Source of the DNA: Dinghuibacter sp035492835
GTDB taxonomy: Bacteria; Bacteroidota; Bacteroidia; Chitinophagales; Chitinophagaceae
Length of the DNA: 19,392 nucleotides
Reading direction: 5' to 3'
Assembly: GCF_035492835.1 (NCBI RefSeq)
Contig: NZ_DATJIY010000183.1
Coordinates: forward strand, 1-19,392
Under the pieces are notes generated by a model. That model had not been told where the DNA came from. It searched no databases and saw only the letters and a list, made by a program, of their open reading frames with translations. Shown in pieces: positions 1 to 7,868 of the stretch; positions within the stretch are counted from its first letter, which is position 1; each line of letters starts with the position of its first letter. The position numbers were made by a program, and so were the translations under genes.

Positions 1-287
1 GCCGCCAGCACATCCAGCTGCTCGATGAGCGGCGCCTTTGCCAGCAGCTCCGGGGCTTTGGCCATAAGGGCTTTGGCGATATCGCCGGCAAGATGAGCCT
101 GTCTGCCCGACTGTTCTTCAAAGGTGTCGAAAATGCCAAAAGTAGAAGGCCCGGTCTGAAAGGCAAACCAATGTATGGTTTCGGATTCGGCCCAGGCCAG
201 CGGCAGGGCGCTTTTGATAAAGTCCGCGACTTCCTGTTCTTTGCCGGGTTTTGCTTCGAGGACGACGTGGAGGGCGTATTTGACCAT
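1..287 (-). CDS. ABM-fold (putative quinol) monooxygenase, C-terminus cut by window edge
   Basis: This small protein begins MVKYALHVVLEAKPGKEQEV and has 95 complete codons inside the window with no stop. The pattern of a beta strand, then KPGKEQEVADFI, then a middle WFAFQ/FGIFDTFE segment, is that of the antibiotic biosynthesis monooxygenase (ABM) / YgiN-like family. These are dimeric ferredoxin-like-fold proteins of about 95-105 residues, some of which oxidise quinols or act on aromatic substrates without a cofactor. The gene is therefore nearly complete. The ATG at 287 is the only standard start available: no in-frame ATG lies between it and the poxB stop. The 83 bases separating it from poxB hold no gene and no convincing terminator, so co-transcription with poxB is possible. 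The family assignment is fairly secure; the substrate cannot be read from the sequence. It could also be a stress-responsive relative without monooxygenase activity. Confidence 0.8.
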   Translation of the reverse strand, partial: MVKYALHVVLEAKPGKEQEVADFIKSALPLAWAESETIHWFAFQTGPSTFGIFDTFEEQSGRQAHLAGDIAKALMAKAPELLAKAPLIEQLDVLA

Positions 288-370
288 GGTTAGAACGATT
301 GAGGCGTGAAGGTAACCGACGGCGCAAGGGCCGCCAATGACTATACCTCCCGAAATGATGCCAAAACCGG

Positions 371-2086
371 CTACTCCAGAAAATTCGTGCGCAGCGTCTG
401 CCACAGCTCCGTCCCCTCCCCATCAAACAACTGCTTGAGCGCATACAACCCAAACCCCTTGGCTTGTTCGAACTTGATGGTGGGCGGCATCACCAGCTCC
501 GCGCTGTTGACGACGACGTCCAGCAAGGCCGGACCGGGGTGGTCGAGCGCCGCCTGGACGGCGCCGGCGACATCCAACGCCTTTTCCACTCGGATACCTT
601 TGATCCCCATGGCCGTGGCCATCGCCGCAAAGTCGGGGTTGTCGAGGTCGGTGCCGAACGGCTGGATACCCGCTACCTTCATTTCCATCGCGACAAAACC
701 CAGGGTCCCGTTATTGAAGATCACGATCTTCACCGGCAGCTTGTATTGCCGGATGGTCAGCAGGTCGCCCATCAGCATTGCAAAACCCCCGTCCCCTGAA
801 AGTGAGACCACCTGCCGCCCCGGGTAGGTGAGCTGGGCGCCGATCGCCTGGGGCATGGCGCTGGCCATCGAGCCGTGGTTGAAGGACCCGATCAGGCGAC
901 GGTCGCGGGTCATCGACACATAGCGCGCGGCCCATACGGTGGGCTCGCCGACGTCGCACGTGAAAATGGCGTCCGGCGCCGCCAGCGAAGAAACGATGTG
1001 TGTCAGGTATTCTGGGTGGATGCCGGAGCCGTCGCTTAAACCAGCCCGTGACAGCAACTTTTCGGTAGAGGAAGCAAACCGCCCCAGACAGGCATCCAGG
1101 AAAGACCGGTCCGTCCGCGCCGCCACCAGCGGCAACAACGCCGAAATCGTATCCTTCACATTCCCCACCAGCCCCAGGTCCACGCGGCAACGCCGGCCGA
1201 GTCGTTCGGGACGGCGGTCGACCTGGATGACGGTGGCCTTTTCCGGGTAAAAGTCCTTATACGGAAAGTCGGTACCGAGCATGAGCAGCAAATCCGCATC
1301 CTTGACAGCCCGGTAACCCGACGCAAAACCGATGAGCCCGGTCATCCCCACGTCAAACGGGTTATCGTAGGCGACGTGCTCCTTGCCGCGGAGGGCGTGG
1401 ACGATGGGGGAGAGGAGCTTGCCCGCGAGCGCGATCAGCTCATCGTGCGCGCCGGCGCAGCCGGCGCCGCACAGCAAGGTGATACGCGTAGACGCGGAAA
1501 TCAAGGAAGCGAGCTGCCCTAGCTCTATATCCGATGGCCGTATCACCGGGTGAGCCACCAACGGCGGGTGGTTCAACGCCCCGTCGCCGGCAGACTCCAT
1601 CGCCACGTCGCCCGACAGGATGACCACCCCCACGCCGCTAAGCCCGATGGCGTGTTGCATCGCCATCTGGAGCACGCGCGGCATCTGGCGCGCGGAACCG
1701 ATGGTTTCGCGGTAGTGGCTGCACTCCTGGAAGAGCTGTGCCGGGTTGGTCTCCTGGAAGTACGACGTGCCGATCTCGCCGGAAGGGATGTGCGCGGCGA
1801 TGGCCAGCAGGGGCGCCCCGCTGCGGTGCGCGTCGTAGAGCCCATTGATCAGGTGCAGGTTGCCGGGGCCGCAGCTGCCGGCGCAAACCGCCAGCCGGCC
1901 GGTGAGCTGGGCTTCGGCCCCCGCCGCAAAAGCGGCGGCTTCTTCATGCCGGTAGTGTACCCACTCCAGGCGGCCGTCTTTATGGATTTCTTCGACGATG
2001 GCATTGAGCGAATCGCCCACGACGCCGTGTACGCGCTGCACGCCGGCAGCGACCAGGTGTTGAACAAGAGAGGAGGCAATGGTCAT
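371..2086 (-). CDS. poxB: Pyruvate:quinone oxidoreductase (pyruvate oxidase, PoxB type)
   Basis: The 571-residue product is a ThDP- and FAD-dependent flavoenzyme that oxidises pyruvate to acetate and CO2 and passes electrons to membrane quinone. It is collinear with Escherichia coli PoxB (572 residues) as I recall that sequence. Shared blocks are RHEEAAAFAAGAEAQL (about 46-61, with the catalytic Glu in HEE), CAGSCGPGNLHLINGL (68-83), HALRGKEHV (230-238), MTGLIGF (248-254) and FNHGSMA (402-408). The ThDP/Mg motif is GDGGFAMLMGD (431-441) with NN at 458-459. The last residues (…LFDGEGTELWQTLRTNFLE) resemble the C-terminal amphipathic peptide by which E. coli PoxB binds lipid and is activated, so peripheral membrane attachment is likely. 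Its ATG lies one base after the stop of the upstream membrane regulator-like gene, which suggests one transcript. Acetolactate synthase is the main alternative, but the PoxB-specific blocks argue against it. Confidence 0.95.
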   Translation of the reverse strand: MTIASSLVQHLVAAGVQRVHGVVGDSLNAIVEEIHKDGRLEWVHYRHEEAAAFAAGAEAQLTGRLAVCAGSCGPGNLHLINGLYDAHRSGAPLLAIAAHIPSGEIGTSYFQETNPAQLFQECSHYRETIGSARQMPRVLQMAMQHAIGLSGVGVVILSGDVAMESAGDGALNHPPLVAHPVIRPSDIELGQLASLISASTRITLLCGAGCAGAHDELIALAGKLLSPIVHALRGKEHVAYDNPFDVGMTGLIGFASGYRAVKDADLLLMLGTDFPYKDFYPEKATVIQVDRRPERLGRRCRVDLGLVGNVKDTISALLPLVAARTDRSFLDACLGRFASSTEKLLSRAGLSDGSGIHPEYLTHIVSSLAAPDAIFTCDVGEPTVWAARYVSMTRDRRLIGSFNHGSMASAMPQAIGAQLTYPGRQVVSLSGDGGFAMLMGDLLTIRQYKLPVKIVIFNNGTLGFVAMEMKVAGIQPFGTDLDNPDFAAMATAMGIKGIRVEKALDVAGAVQAALDHPGPALLDVVVNSAELVMPPTIKFEQAKGFGLYALKQLFDGEGTELWQTLRTNFLE

Positions 2087-2087
2087 A

Positions 2088-3305
2088 TCAAAAAGCTTGT
2101 AATACGGTTTTATCCTGGTTGGCCAAACGCACTTTGCGCACCGCGCCGGTCCCCACGAACACGAATTCCACCCCCACGACGTTGGACCTGGCCGCCGGCA
2201 GCGGCGTGCGGTACGCCAGCCGGTCGTTCACCCAGAACGACATCTCGCGGCCATCCGAGCGGCACACCAGGTGCGCCCAACCCACGGAATCGAGCCCGAA
2301 GCCTGACAGGTCGGCATTCTTGCCCGACGCGCCGTGGTCCACGCAAAAAACGGATATGTCCGAGACGCATCCCTTCATGGCAAACGGGAACAGGATAGCG
2401 CCGTTCCCGTCATCGGTGATCAGGTAGACCTTGGAGAAGCGGCAGATGCCGGGGCCTTCCCCATACTCGTTAAAAACGTCCGCGCTGAACGACAGCCGTC
2501 CCACGGGTACCGGATCGAAATTTCCGACGTTGAAGAACCGCGTCTTCGGCGGCTCGCCCTGGCGCGCCGACACCTTTTGCGCGTACACGGGGGCCGGTAA
2601 CCGCATCAGGCTGTCCAACAGGAACTCGGATGGCTTTAAATACATCGGCACGGGCTCGTTCTCCACCATCCCCAGCCACCCGTCCGTGCCGATCAACAGG
2701 TTGTGCTCGCACATGATAAAAGTATCGACCCTGAGCTTGGCGCGGAAAAACCCGGGCCGGTAATAGATGGAGGTATGCTGGTGCGTACCCGGCTCGACGG
2801 GTTCGGTTCGCGTGGGGTCCCAGGATTGTTGGATAAACACCGAGTCGCCGGAAGGCGCGCTATAATCGAATACCACCGAGTTCGGCACCCCGCGGGTGAC
2901 CACCGTGCGGCTGGTGAAGCGGAAGTCGCCGGCAGGGCGCGCATGCCGCCGGAAGGCAAATGCCGCGACGGCCCCCAATGCCAGGACGATAAACAGCGCG
3001 GCCACCAGGCGACGCCAGCGCACCGGGCGCCGCAAAGCCGTAGCCGGCGCAGCCCCCGCAAAAGCGCGAAAGCCCTCATACCCCGCAAACCGCGCCAGCG
3101 CATCCAGCGTCACCGCGCTCGGCGCGCTCTCATACTGCACGCGTCCCCACACCCGTTTGAGCGTGCTCGCGCTCAGCGAGACCCCGGTCTTGTCGAGGAT
3201 GAGCTGGTTGAGCTTGTCGAAATCGCGGCTTTGCCACTGACCCGGCTCCCCCCAACCCAGCTGGCGCTCGATCGTTTGCAACAAATGTTTAATCTCTGGC
3301 GGCAT
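2088..3305 (-). CDS. Membrane-anchored putative regulator: HTH-like N-terminus, one TM helix, extracytoplasmic beta-sandwich
   Basis: I start this at the ATG at 3305 (405 residues, MPPEIKHLLQ); a TTG two codons upstream is possible but weaker. Numbering from that TTG, residues 20-85 carry a conserved Bacteroidota pattern (DFDKLNQLILDKTGVSLSAS, then TLKRVWG, then TLDALARFAGYEGFRAF) that looks like a small helical DNA-binding module. A basic patch (RRPVRWRR) and one hydrophobic helix (about 102-120) follow, putting the N-terminus in the cytoplasm. The outside part has a PKD-like region (about 130-210) and a C-terminal ConA/LamG-like sandwich (about 265-400) with GWAHLVCRSDGREMSFWVND. No kinase or other enzyme motif is visible. 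It overlaps no neighbour, is followed after one base by poxB, and is divergent from a secreted protein with a similar sandwich. Its role as a one-component transmembrane sensor is inference; it may instead be a membrane protein with no regulatory role. Confidence 0.7.
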   Translation of the reverse strand: MPPEIKHLLQTIERQLGWGEPGQWQSRDFDKLNQLILDKTGVSLSASTLKRVWGRVQYESAPSAVTLDALARFAGYEGFRAFAGAAPATALRRPVRWRRLVAALFIVLALGAVAAFAFRRHARPAGDFRFTSRTVVTRGVPNSVVFDYSAPSGDSVFIQQSWDPTRTEPVEPGTHQHTSIYYRPGFFRAKLRVDTFIMCEHNLLIGTDGWLGMVENEPVPMYLKPSEFLLDSLMRLPAPVYAQKVSARQGEPPKTRFFNVGNFDPVPVGRLSFSADVFNEYGEGPGICRFSKVYLITDDGNGAILFPFAMKGCVSDISVFCVDHGASGKNADLSGFGLDSVGWAHLVCRSDGREMSFWVNDRLAYRTPLPAARSNVVGVEFVFVGTGAVRKVRLANQDKTVLQAF

Positions 3306-3388
3306 TGACAATCAGTGTGAACGAACTTGAACGGGCTTGCACATGGAAATCAGGCGCGCCCGGTTTAAAATTAGCGCAAAACTGCACA
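3306..3388. promoter_or_regulatory. Divergent intergenic region between the regulator-poxB unit and the PUL
   Basis: These 83 bases separate two genes pointing away from each other, so promoters for both transcripts should lie here or just inside the genes. The AT-rich patch TTTAAAATTAG (3364-3374) stands out against the GC-rich surroundings. I do not find a clean Bacteroidota -33 TTTG / -7 TAnnTTTG pair with normal spacing on either strand, so no exact promoter is called. A shared operator for the HTH-like protein would be expected here if it regulates itself and its neighbour. Confidence 0.4.
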
Positions 3389-4525
3389 ATGTTCAAACCG
3401 CTCCTCATTGCCGCCGTGATAGCAACGACAACGGCCACCGCGCAACAAAAGATCGACCTGCCCCGGCAAACCGGTCTGGCGCCCATGAACGCCGTGTCCG
3501 CCCACGGCATCGTTTGGTTAAAGGACGTCCATTTCAGGGAGGGCATCCTGGAAATGGACCTGCGCGGCAAGGACGTTTTCCTGAAAAGTTTCCTTGGGCT
3601 CGCCTTCCACGGGACCGACACGCTCCACTACGAAAACATCTGTTTCCGGCCGTTCAACTTCCGCCACCCGGACACCGCGCGTCACCACTGGATGGTCCAG
3701 TACACGTCCATGCCCGACGCCCCCTACGACTATCTCCGCAAGAATTATCCCTATCAATACGAAAACATCGTCAACCCCATCCCCGACCCGAACGGCTGGT
3801 TCCACGCCACCATTGTCGTGTCACACGGGTATGTCACCGTTTTTGTCAACCATTCCTCCGAACCCTCATTACAAATAAAGGCCTTCAAACCCCTGGAGGG
3901 CGATCTGTTGGGTCTTTGGGCGGACGGTCTCGACGGCGATTTCGCCAACCTCACCGTCGCGCCGCTCCCGGGTGAACCCCTGGGCACATCGGTCAAACAC
4001 GGAAGCTACACCATCGTCAACCGCGCCTTTACCGACGACGGCCAGGTGATGCACATGGACGCCCGCTATGGCGACGGCATCGCCTGGCTCGACGACCACG
4101 CGCTGAAAAACGGTTCGGTGGAATTCGACGTCCGGGGCCAGGATATTTTTCAGGGAAGCTTTGTCGGTTTGGCCTTTCACGGTGTCGACGACACTACGTT
4201 CGAAGCCGTCTACTTCCGCCCCTTCAACTTCCGTTCCGAGGACTCCGGCAGACGGGCCCACTCGGTACAATATGTTGCCGCGCCGGCCTACGGATGGAGA
4301 CGGCTCAGGACCGAATTCCCGGGCAAGTATGAAAACCCGGTGGCGCTGTCGCCCGATGACTGGTTCCACGTAAAGATCCGGATACAAGGCGACGACATCC
4401 GCGTCAGCGCCGACGGTAAGGATGTCCTCCACGTACAATCCATCGTACACACCGGCGGTACAAAGATCGGACTCTTCGCGGCTGATGGCTCGGGAGGGGA
4501 CTGGCGTAAACTTTTAATTAATTAG
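3389..4525 (+). CDS. Secreted protein with two tandem ConA-like (LamG/DUF1080-like) domains
   Basis: The reading frame is open from a TTG at 3305, but the ATG at 3389 gives a clear Sec signal peptide, MFKPLLIAAVIATTTATAQQ, so I start there (378 residues). The mature protein is two diverged copies of one domain. Copy 1 (about 39-192) has IVWLKD, FLGLAFHG (69-76), FRPFNF (86-91), VQY (103-105) and GWFHATI (136-142). Copy 2 (about 229-378) has IAWLDD, FVGLAFHG, FRPFNF, VQY and DWFHVKI in the same order. Closely spaced beta strands and a C-terminal IGLFAADGSGGDW match ConA-like jelly-rolls such as the DUF1080 glycoside hydrolase/lectin group. No catalytic residues can be assigned, so glycan binding or hydrolysis is only suggested. 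The protein should be periplasmic or exported. The lipoprotein gene that follows starts 31 bases after its stop, so the two are probably co-transcribed. Confidence 0.75.
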   Translation: MFKPLLIAAVIATTTATAQQKIDLPRQTGLAPMNAVSAHGIVWLKDVHFREGILEMDLRGKDVFLKSFLGLAFHGTDTLHYENICFRPFNFRHPDTARHHWMVQYTSMPDAPYDYLRKNYPYQYENIVNPIPDPNGWFHATIVVSHGYVTVFVNHSSEPSLQIKAFKPLEGDLLGLWADGLDGDFANLTVAPLPGEPLGTSVKHGSYTIVNRAFTDDGQVMHMDARYGDGIAWLDDHALKNGSVEFDVRGQDIFQGSFVGLAFHGVDDTTFEAVYFRPFNFRSEDSGRRAHSVQYVAAPAYGWRRLRTEFPGKYENPVALSPDDWFHVKIRIQGDDIRVSADGKDVLHVQSIVHTGGTKIGLFAADGSGGDWRKLLIN

Positions 4526-4556
4526 GCGGTTTTGGTAATGCTATTTAATATTGTGA

Positions 4557-7500
4557 ATGATCTTCTTACCGGTAAGGTGCCTGGTTGTCATTGGCTGCTT
4601 GTGTATGTTGTGGTCTTGTACTCCCAAGAAGACCACACTGTTCACCGAGCTGCCCGCGGCGGACACCCATATCGATTTCCGGAACGACATACAAGAGGAC
4701 TCGAATTACAACGTCCTTACCTACGAGTATATATATAACGGTGGAGGCGTAGCCGTAGGCGACGTCAACGGCGACGGCCTGCCTGACATCTACCTGGTCT
4801 CCAACATGGGGCCCGACAAGCTCTACCTCAACAAGGGCAACTTCCAATTCGAGGACATCACCGACAAGGCCGGGGTAGGGGGACGACCCCGTTGGAAAAC
4901 CGGCGCCGTCATGGCCGACGTCAACGGCGACGGGCTGCTGGACATTTATCTCTGTTATTCCGGCCCCGGCCCCGATTCCGCGCGCCGCAACGAGCTTTAC
5001 ATCAATAATGGTGTGAAAAACGGGGTGCCCACGTTTACCGAGTCCGCCCAGGCCTACGGCCTGGCCGCACCCGGCACCTATACGACGACGGTAGCCTTTT
5101 TTGACATGGACAACGACGGCGACCTGGACATGTTCATGGTCAACCACGCCGACATGTTCTTCAACCCGTTCTACAATACCGAGCACCTGCGCAACACACG
5201 CAACCCCCGTTTTGGCAACCGCCTTTACCGGAACGACGGAGGACACTTCACCGACGTCAGCGAGCAGGCCGGTATCTATGGGAGCGGGCTGAACTTCGGT
5301 CTCAGCGTGTCGATCGGCGACGTCAACGGGGACGGCTGGCCGGACATCTATACCACCAACGACTATGACGAACGCGACTTCCTCTACCTGAATAACCACG
5401 ACGGCACCTTCCGCGAGGTCCTCGACAAGGCCGCGGGTCATATCTCCGAGTTCGCCATGGGCTCCGATATGGCCGACTACAACAACGACGGCCTGCCCGA
5501 CGTCGCGGTCCTCGACATGCTCCCCGAGGACAACCACCGCCAAAAGCTGCTCCGGGGCGCGGACGGTTACGATAAGTACACCCTGCGCGTGGACCACGGT
5601 CTCCACCACCAGCAGATGCGCAACACCCTCCAGCTCAACAACGGCAACGACACCAGCGGAATGCCCGTCTTTAGTGAATTGGGGCAGCTCGCCGGCATGT
5701 CCAACACCGACTGGAGCTGGTCGCCCCTTTTTGCCGACTTCGACAACGACGGCTGGAAGGACCTCTTTATCACCAACGGCATCCTGCGCGACATGACGAA
5801 CCTCGACTTCGTCAAATACACCTCCGGTTATTCAAATTCATATGCGTTCAAAGACAAGGCCGCCGACGATAAAAGCGCCATGTGGAAGCTCGTCCAGGAA
5901 ATGCCCTCCACGCCCCTGGAATGCTACATGTTCCGCAACGACCGCAACCTTTGTTTCACCAACGTGGGCCAGGACTGGGGCATCACCAGCCCCGGCATCC
6001 ATAACGGCGCCGCCTACGTGGACCTCGACGGCGACGGCGACCTCGACCTCGTGGTCAACAACCTCAACGGCCCCGCCCTCATCTATAAAAACAACGCCTC
6101 CGAAACGCTCCACCGCCACTGGCTCCGCCTCCGCCTGAAGGGCGCCGGGAAAAATACCTATGGCATCGGCGCGAAGGTCATGGTCATGACCGACAGCGCG
6201 GCACAGTACTACGAGGAATACCCCAACCGGGGATTCCAGTCGTCCGTCGACCCCGTTATGCATATCGGGCTGGGTAAGGACAGCGTGATAAAGGCGATAA
6301 AGGTCAAGTGGACTTCAGGGCTTATCTCGGTCCTGGAAAACGTCCGCGCAGACACGACCCTGGTCCTCGACGAGTCCAGGATGATGAAGATACAGGACGG
6401 CTTCGGGTTCTTCATCGTCGACAAAAAGCCGAAATTCGCCGACGTAACCACCGCCTCCGGCATCCTTTTCACCGACACCGCCAACACCGCCGTCGACTTC
6501 AAGATATCCCCCCTGCTCCCTTACCAAATCTCCAAGGTCGGCCCCTGCCTCGCGAAAGCCGACGTCAACGGCGACGGCCTCGACGACCTCTTTATCGGCG
6601 GCTCCGCCGGGCGCACGAGCGTACTTTACGTGCAGCAAAAAGACGGCCGGTTTGCAAAAACATGGAGTCTCCCAACCGACTACACCGTCGCCGGCGCCGT
6701 TTTCTTCGACGCGGATGGCGACGGATACCCCGACCTCTACCTGGTCAGCGGCGGCGCGGATTACCCGTTGGGCGACAAACACTACCAGGACCATCTGCTC
6801 CGTAATGACGGTCATGGTAACTTCACCGAAGCGAGAGATGCTCTACCCGTGGAAACCGTAAGCGGCGCCTGCGCCCGCGCGGCTGATATGGACCATGACG
6901 GCAAGGTCGATGTATTCGTGGGCGGCTATGTAAAACCGGGCATGTTCCCCGACCCGCCGGAGAGCTTTCTTTTAAAGAACGTCAGTACGCCAGGTCACAT
7001 ACAATTCACCAAAGTGCCGGTTCCCGGCGCCGGTATGGTATCGGACGCCTTATGGACCGACCTGGATAAGGACGGTTGGCAAGACCTGGTGGTCGTAGGT
7101 CCATTTGCGCCCATAACCGTTTTTGAGAACCATCACGGCGAGCTGGTAAATGCCACTGCCGCATGGGGGCTGGCAGACACCCACGGCTGGTGGTGCCGGA
7201 TCGCCGCGGACAGCGCCGGCGATCTCATTGTGGGCAACATGGGCCTCAACACCCAATACAAGGCGTCGAAGACCGAGCCCCTCACGGTCACCTACGCCGA
7301 TTTCGACGGCGATGGCGTCATCGACCCGATCCTGTGCTATTATAATGGGGGTAAAAGCTACCCCGCGGTGACCCGCGACGAGCTTTTCGACCAGATGCCT
7401 TCGCTGCAAAAGAAGTTTGGCCGGTATAAAGACTACGCGGACGCCCAGCTGGCGGATATGTTTTCGCCGGAGCAGCTCAAGGCTGCCAAAACCGATACCA

Positions 7501-7862
7501 TCCAAACCATGCAAAGCGTGGTGCTGCACAACGATGGGAAAAAGCACTTCGACGTGCTGCCGCTACCGGTAGAAGCACAGATCAGCGCCGTTAACGGGGT
7601 CGTCACGGATTTGCCGCAAGGCGGCCTCCTGCTGGCCGGGAACTTCTACCCCATGAGGGTGCAACAGGGGCCGTTGGACGGTAGCTACGGCCTGTATGTA
7701 AAAGGCGACGCAAGGGGTAACTTCCAACCCGTATCCTTAAGGCCGGATGCGTTGCATTTATCCGGGGATATTCGTAATATTATAACGCTGCGCAGCGACG
7801 GTAAAACGTTGATCGTAGCCGCCAAAAATAACGGACCTGTACAAGTCATCGAACCAGAGTAG
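4557..7862 (+). CDS. CRTAC1/ASPIC-UnbV family VCBS-repeat lipoprotein
   Basis: The 1101-residue product starts with a lipoprotein signal ending in CMLWSC (Cys21), so it should be anchored to the outer membrane. I count twelve calcium-binding FG-GAP/VCBS loops of the form D-x-N/D-x-D-G-x-x-D, among them GDVNGDGLPD (68-77), ADVNGDGLLD (120-129), FDMDNDGDLD, YNNDGLPD, FDNDGWKD, DLDGDGDLD, DADGDGYPD, DLDKDGWQD and FDGDGVID. Such loops build beta-propeller blades. An ASPIC/UnbV domain (about 522-605) sits between two propeller regions and includes KNTYGIGAKV and YPNRGFQSSVDP. This layout and length are typical of Bacteroidota proteins encoded next to SusC/SusD pairs; their exact task is not established and may be glycan or protein binding at the cell surface. 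The sigma-factor gene follows after only 6 bases. Near-identical DNA for the DVNGDG loops recurs four times, reflecting the protein repeats rather than a mobile element. Confidence 0.9.
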   Translation: MIFLPVRCLVVIGCLCMLWSCTPKKTTLFTELPAADTHIDFRNDIQEDSNYNVLTYEYIYNGGGVAVGDVNGDGLPDIYLVSNMGPDKLYLNKGNFQFEDITDKAGVGGRPRWKTGAVMADVNGDGLLDIYLCYSGPGPDSARRNELYINNGVKNGVPTFTESAQAYGLAAPGTYTTTVAFFDMDNDGDLDMFMVNHADMFFNPFYNTEHLRNTRNPRFGNRLYRNDGGHFTDVSEQAGIYGSGLNFGLSVSIGDVNGDGWPDIYTTNDYDERDFLYLNNHDGTFREVLDKAAGHISEFAMGSDMADYNNDGLPDVAVLDMLPEDNHRQKLLRGADGYDKYTLRVDHGLHHQQMRNTLQLNNGNDTSGMPVFSELGQLAGMSNTDWSWSPLFADFDNDGWKDLFITNGILRDMTNLDFVKYTSGYSNSYAFKDKAADDKSAMWKLVQEMPSTPLECYMFRNDRNLCFTNVGQDWGITSPGIHNGAAYVDLDGDGDLDLVVNNLNGPALIYKNNASETLHRHWLRLRLKGAGKNTYGIGAKVMVMTDSAAQYYEEYPNRGFQSSVDPVMHIGLGKDSVIKAIKVKWTSGLISVLENVRADTTLVLDESRMMKIQDGFGFFIVDKKPKFADVTTASGILFTDTANTAVDFKISPLLPYQISKVGPCLAKADVNGDGLDDLFIGGSAGRTSVLYVQQKDGRFAKTWSLPTDYTVAGAVFFDADGDGYPDLYLVSGGADYPLGDKHYQDHLLRNDGHGNFTEARDALPVETVSGACARAADMDHDGKVDVFVGGYVKPGMFPDPPESFLLKNVSTPGHIQFTKVPVPGAGMVSDALWTDLDKDGWQDLVVVGPFAPITVFENHHGELVNATAAWGLADTHGWWCRIAADSAGDLIVGNMGLNTQYKASKTEPLTVTYADFDGDGVIDPILCYYNGGKSYPAVTRDELFDQMPSLQKKFGRYKDYADAQLADMFSPEQLKAAKTDTIQTMQSVVLHNDGKKHFDVLPLPVEAQISAVNGVVTDLPQGGLLLAGNFYPMRVQQGPLDGSYGLYVKGDARGNFQPVSLRPDALHLSGDIRNIITLRSDGKTLIVAAKNNGPVQVIEPE

Positions 7863-7868
7863 AGGGTT

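Noticed and set aside
1550..2398. A 282-codon plus-strand frame across poxB and the regulator-like gene
   Set aside because: It spans two real minus-strand genes, has a low-complexity Arg/Pro-rich tail and no family match.
3305..3388. A TTG start at 3305 that would extend the ConA-like protein by 28 residues
   Set aside because: The extension would bury the signal peptide that begins at the ATG at 3389 and would leave no intergenic space for the divergent promoters.
4531..4553. A promoter-like TTTG and TAATATTG pair ahead of the CRTAC1-like gene
   Set aside because: Only about 11 bases separate the two boxes instead of roughly 19-21, and the start codon follows within 4 bases.
4566..5609. 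A 347-codon minus-strand frame opposite the CRTAC1-like gene
   Set aside because: Its Val-rich composition is simply the complement of the Asp/Asn-rich VCBS repeats; it has no start context or family pattern.
4760..6578. Recurring near-identical DNA around GACGTCAACGGCGACGG
   Set aside because: It is explained by repeated DVNGDG calcium loops in one protein, not by an independent DNA repeat or CRISPR-like array.
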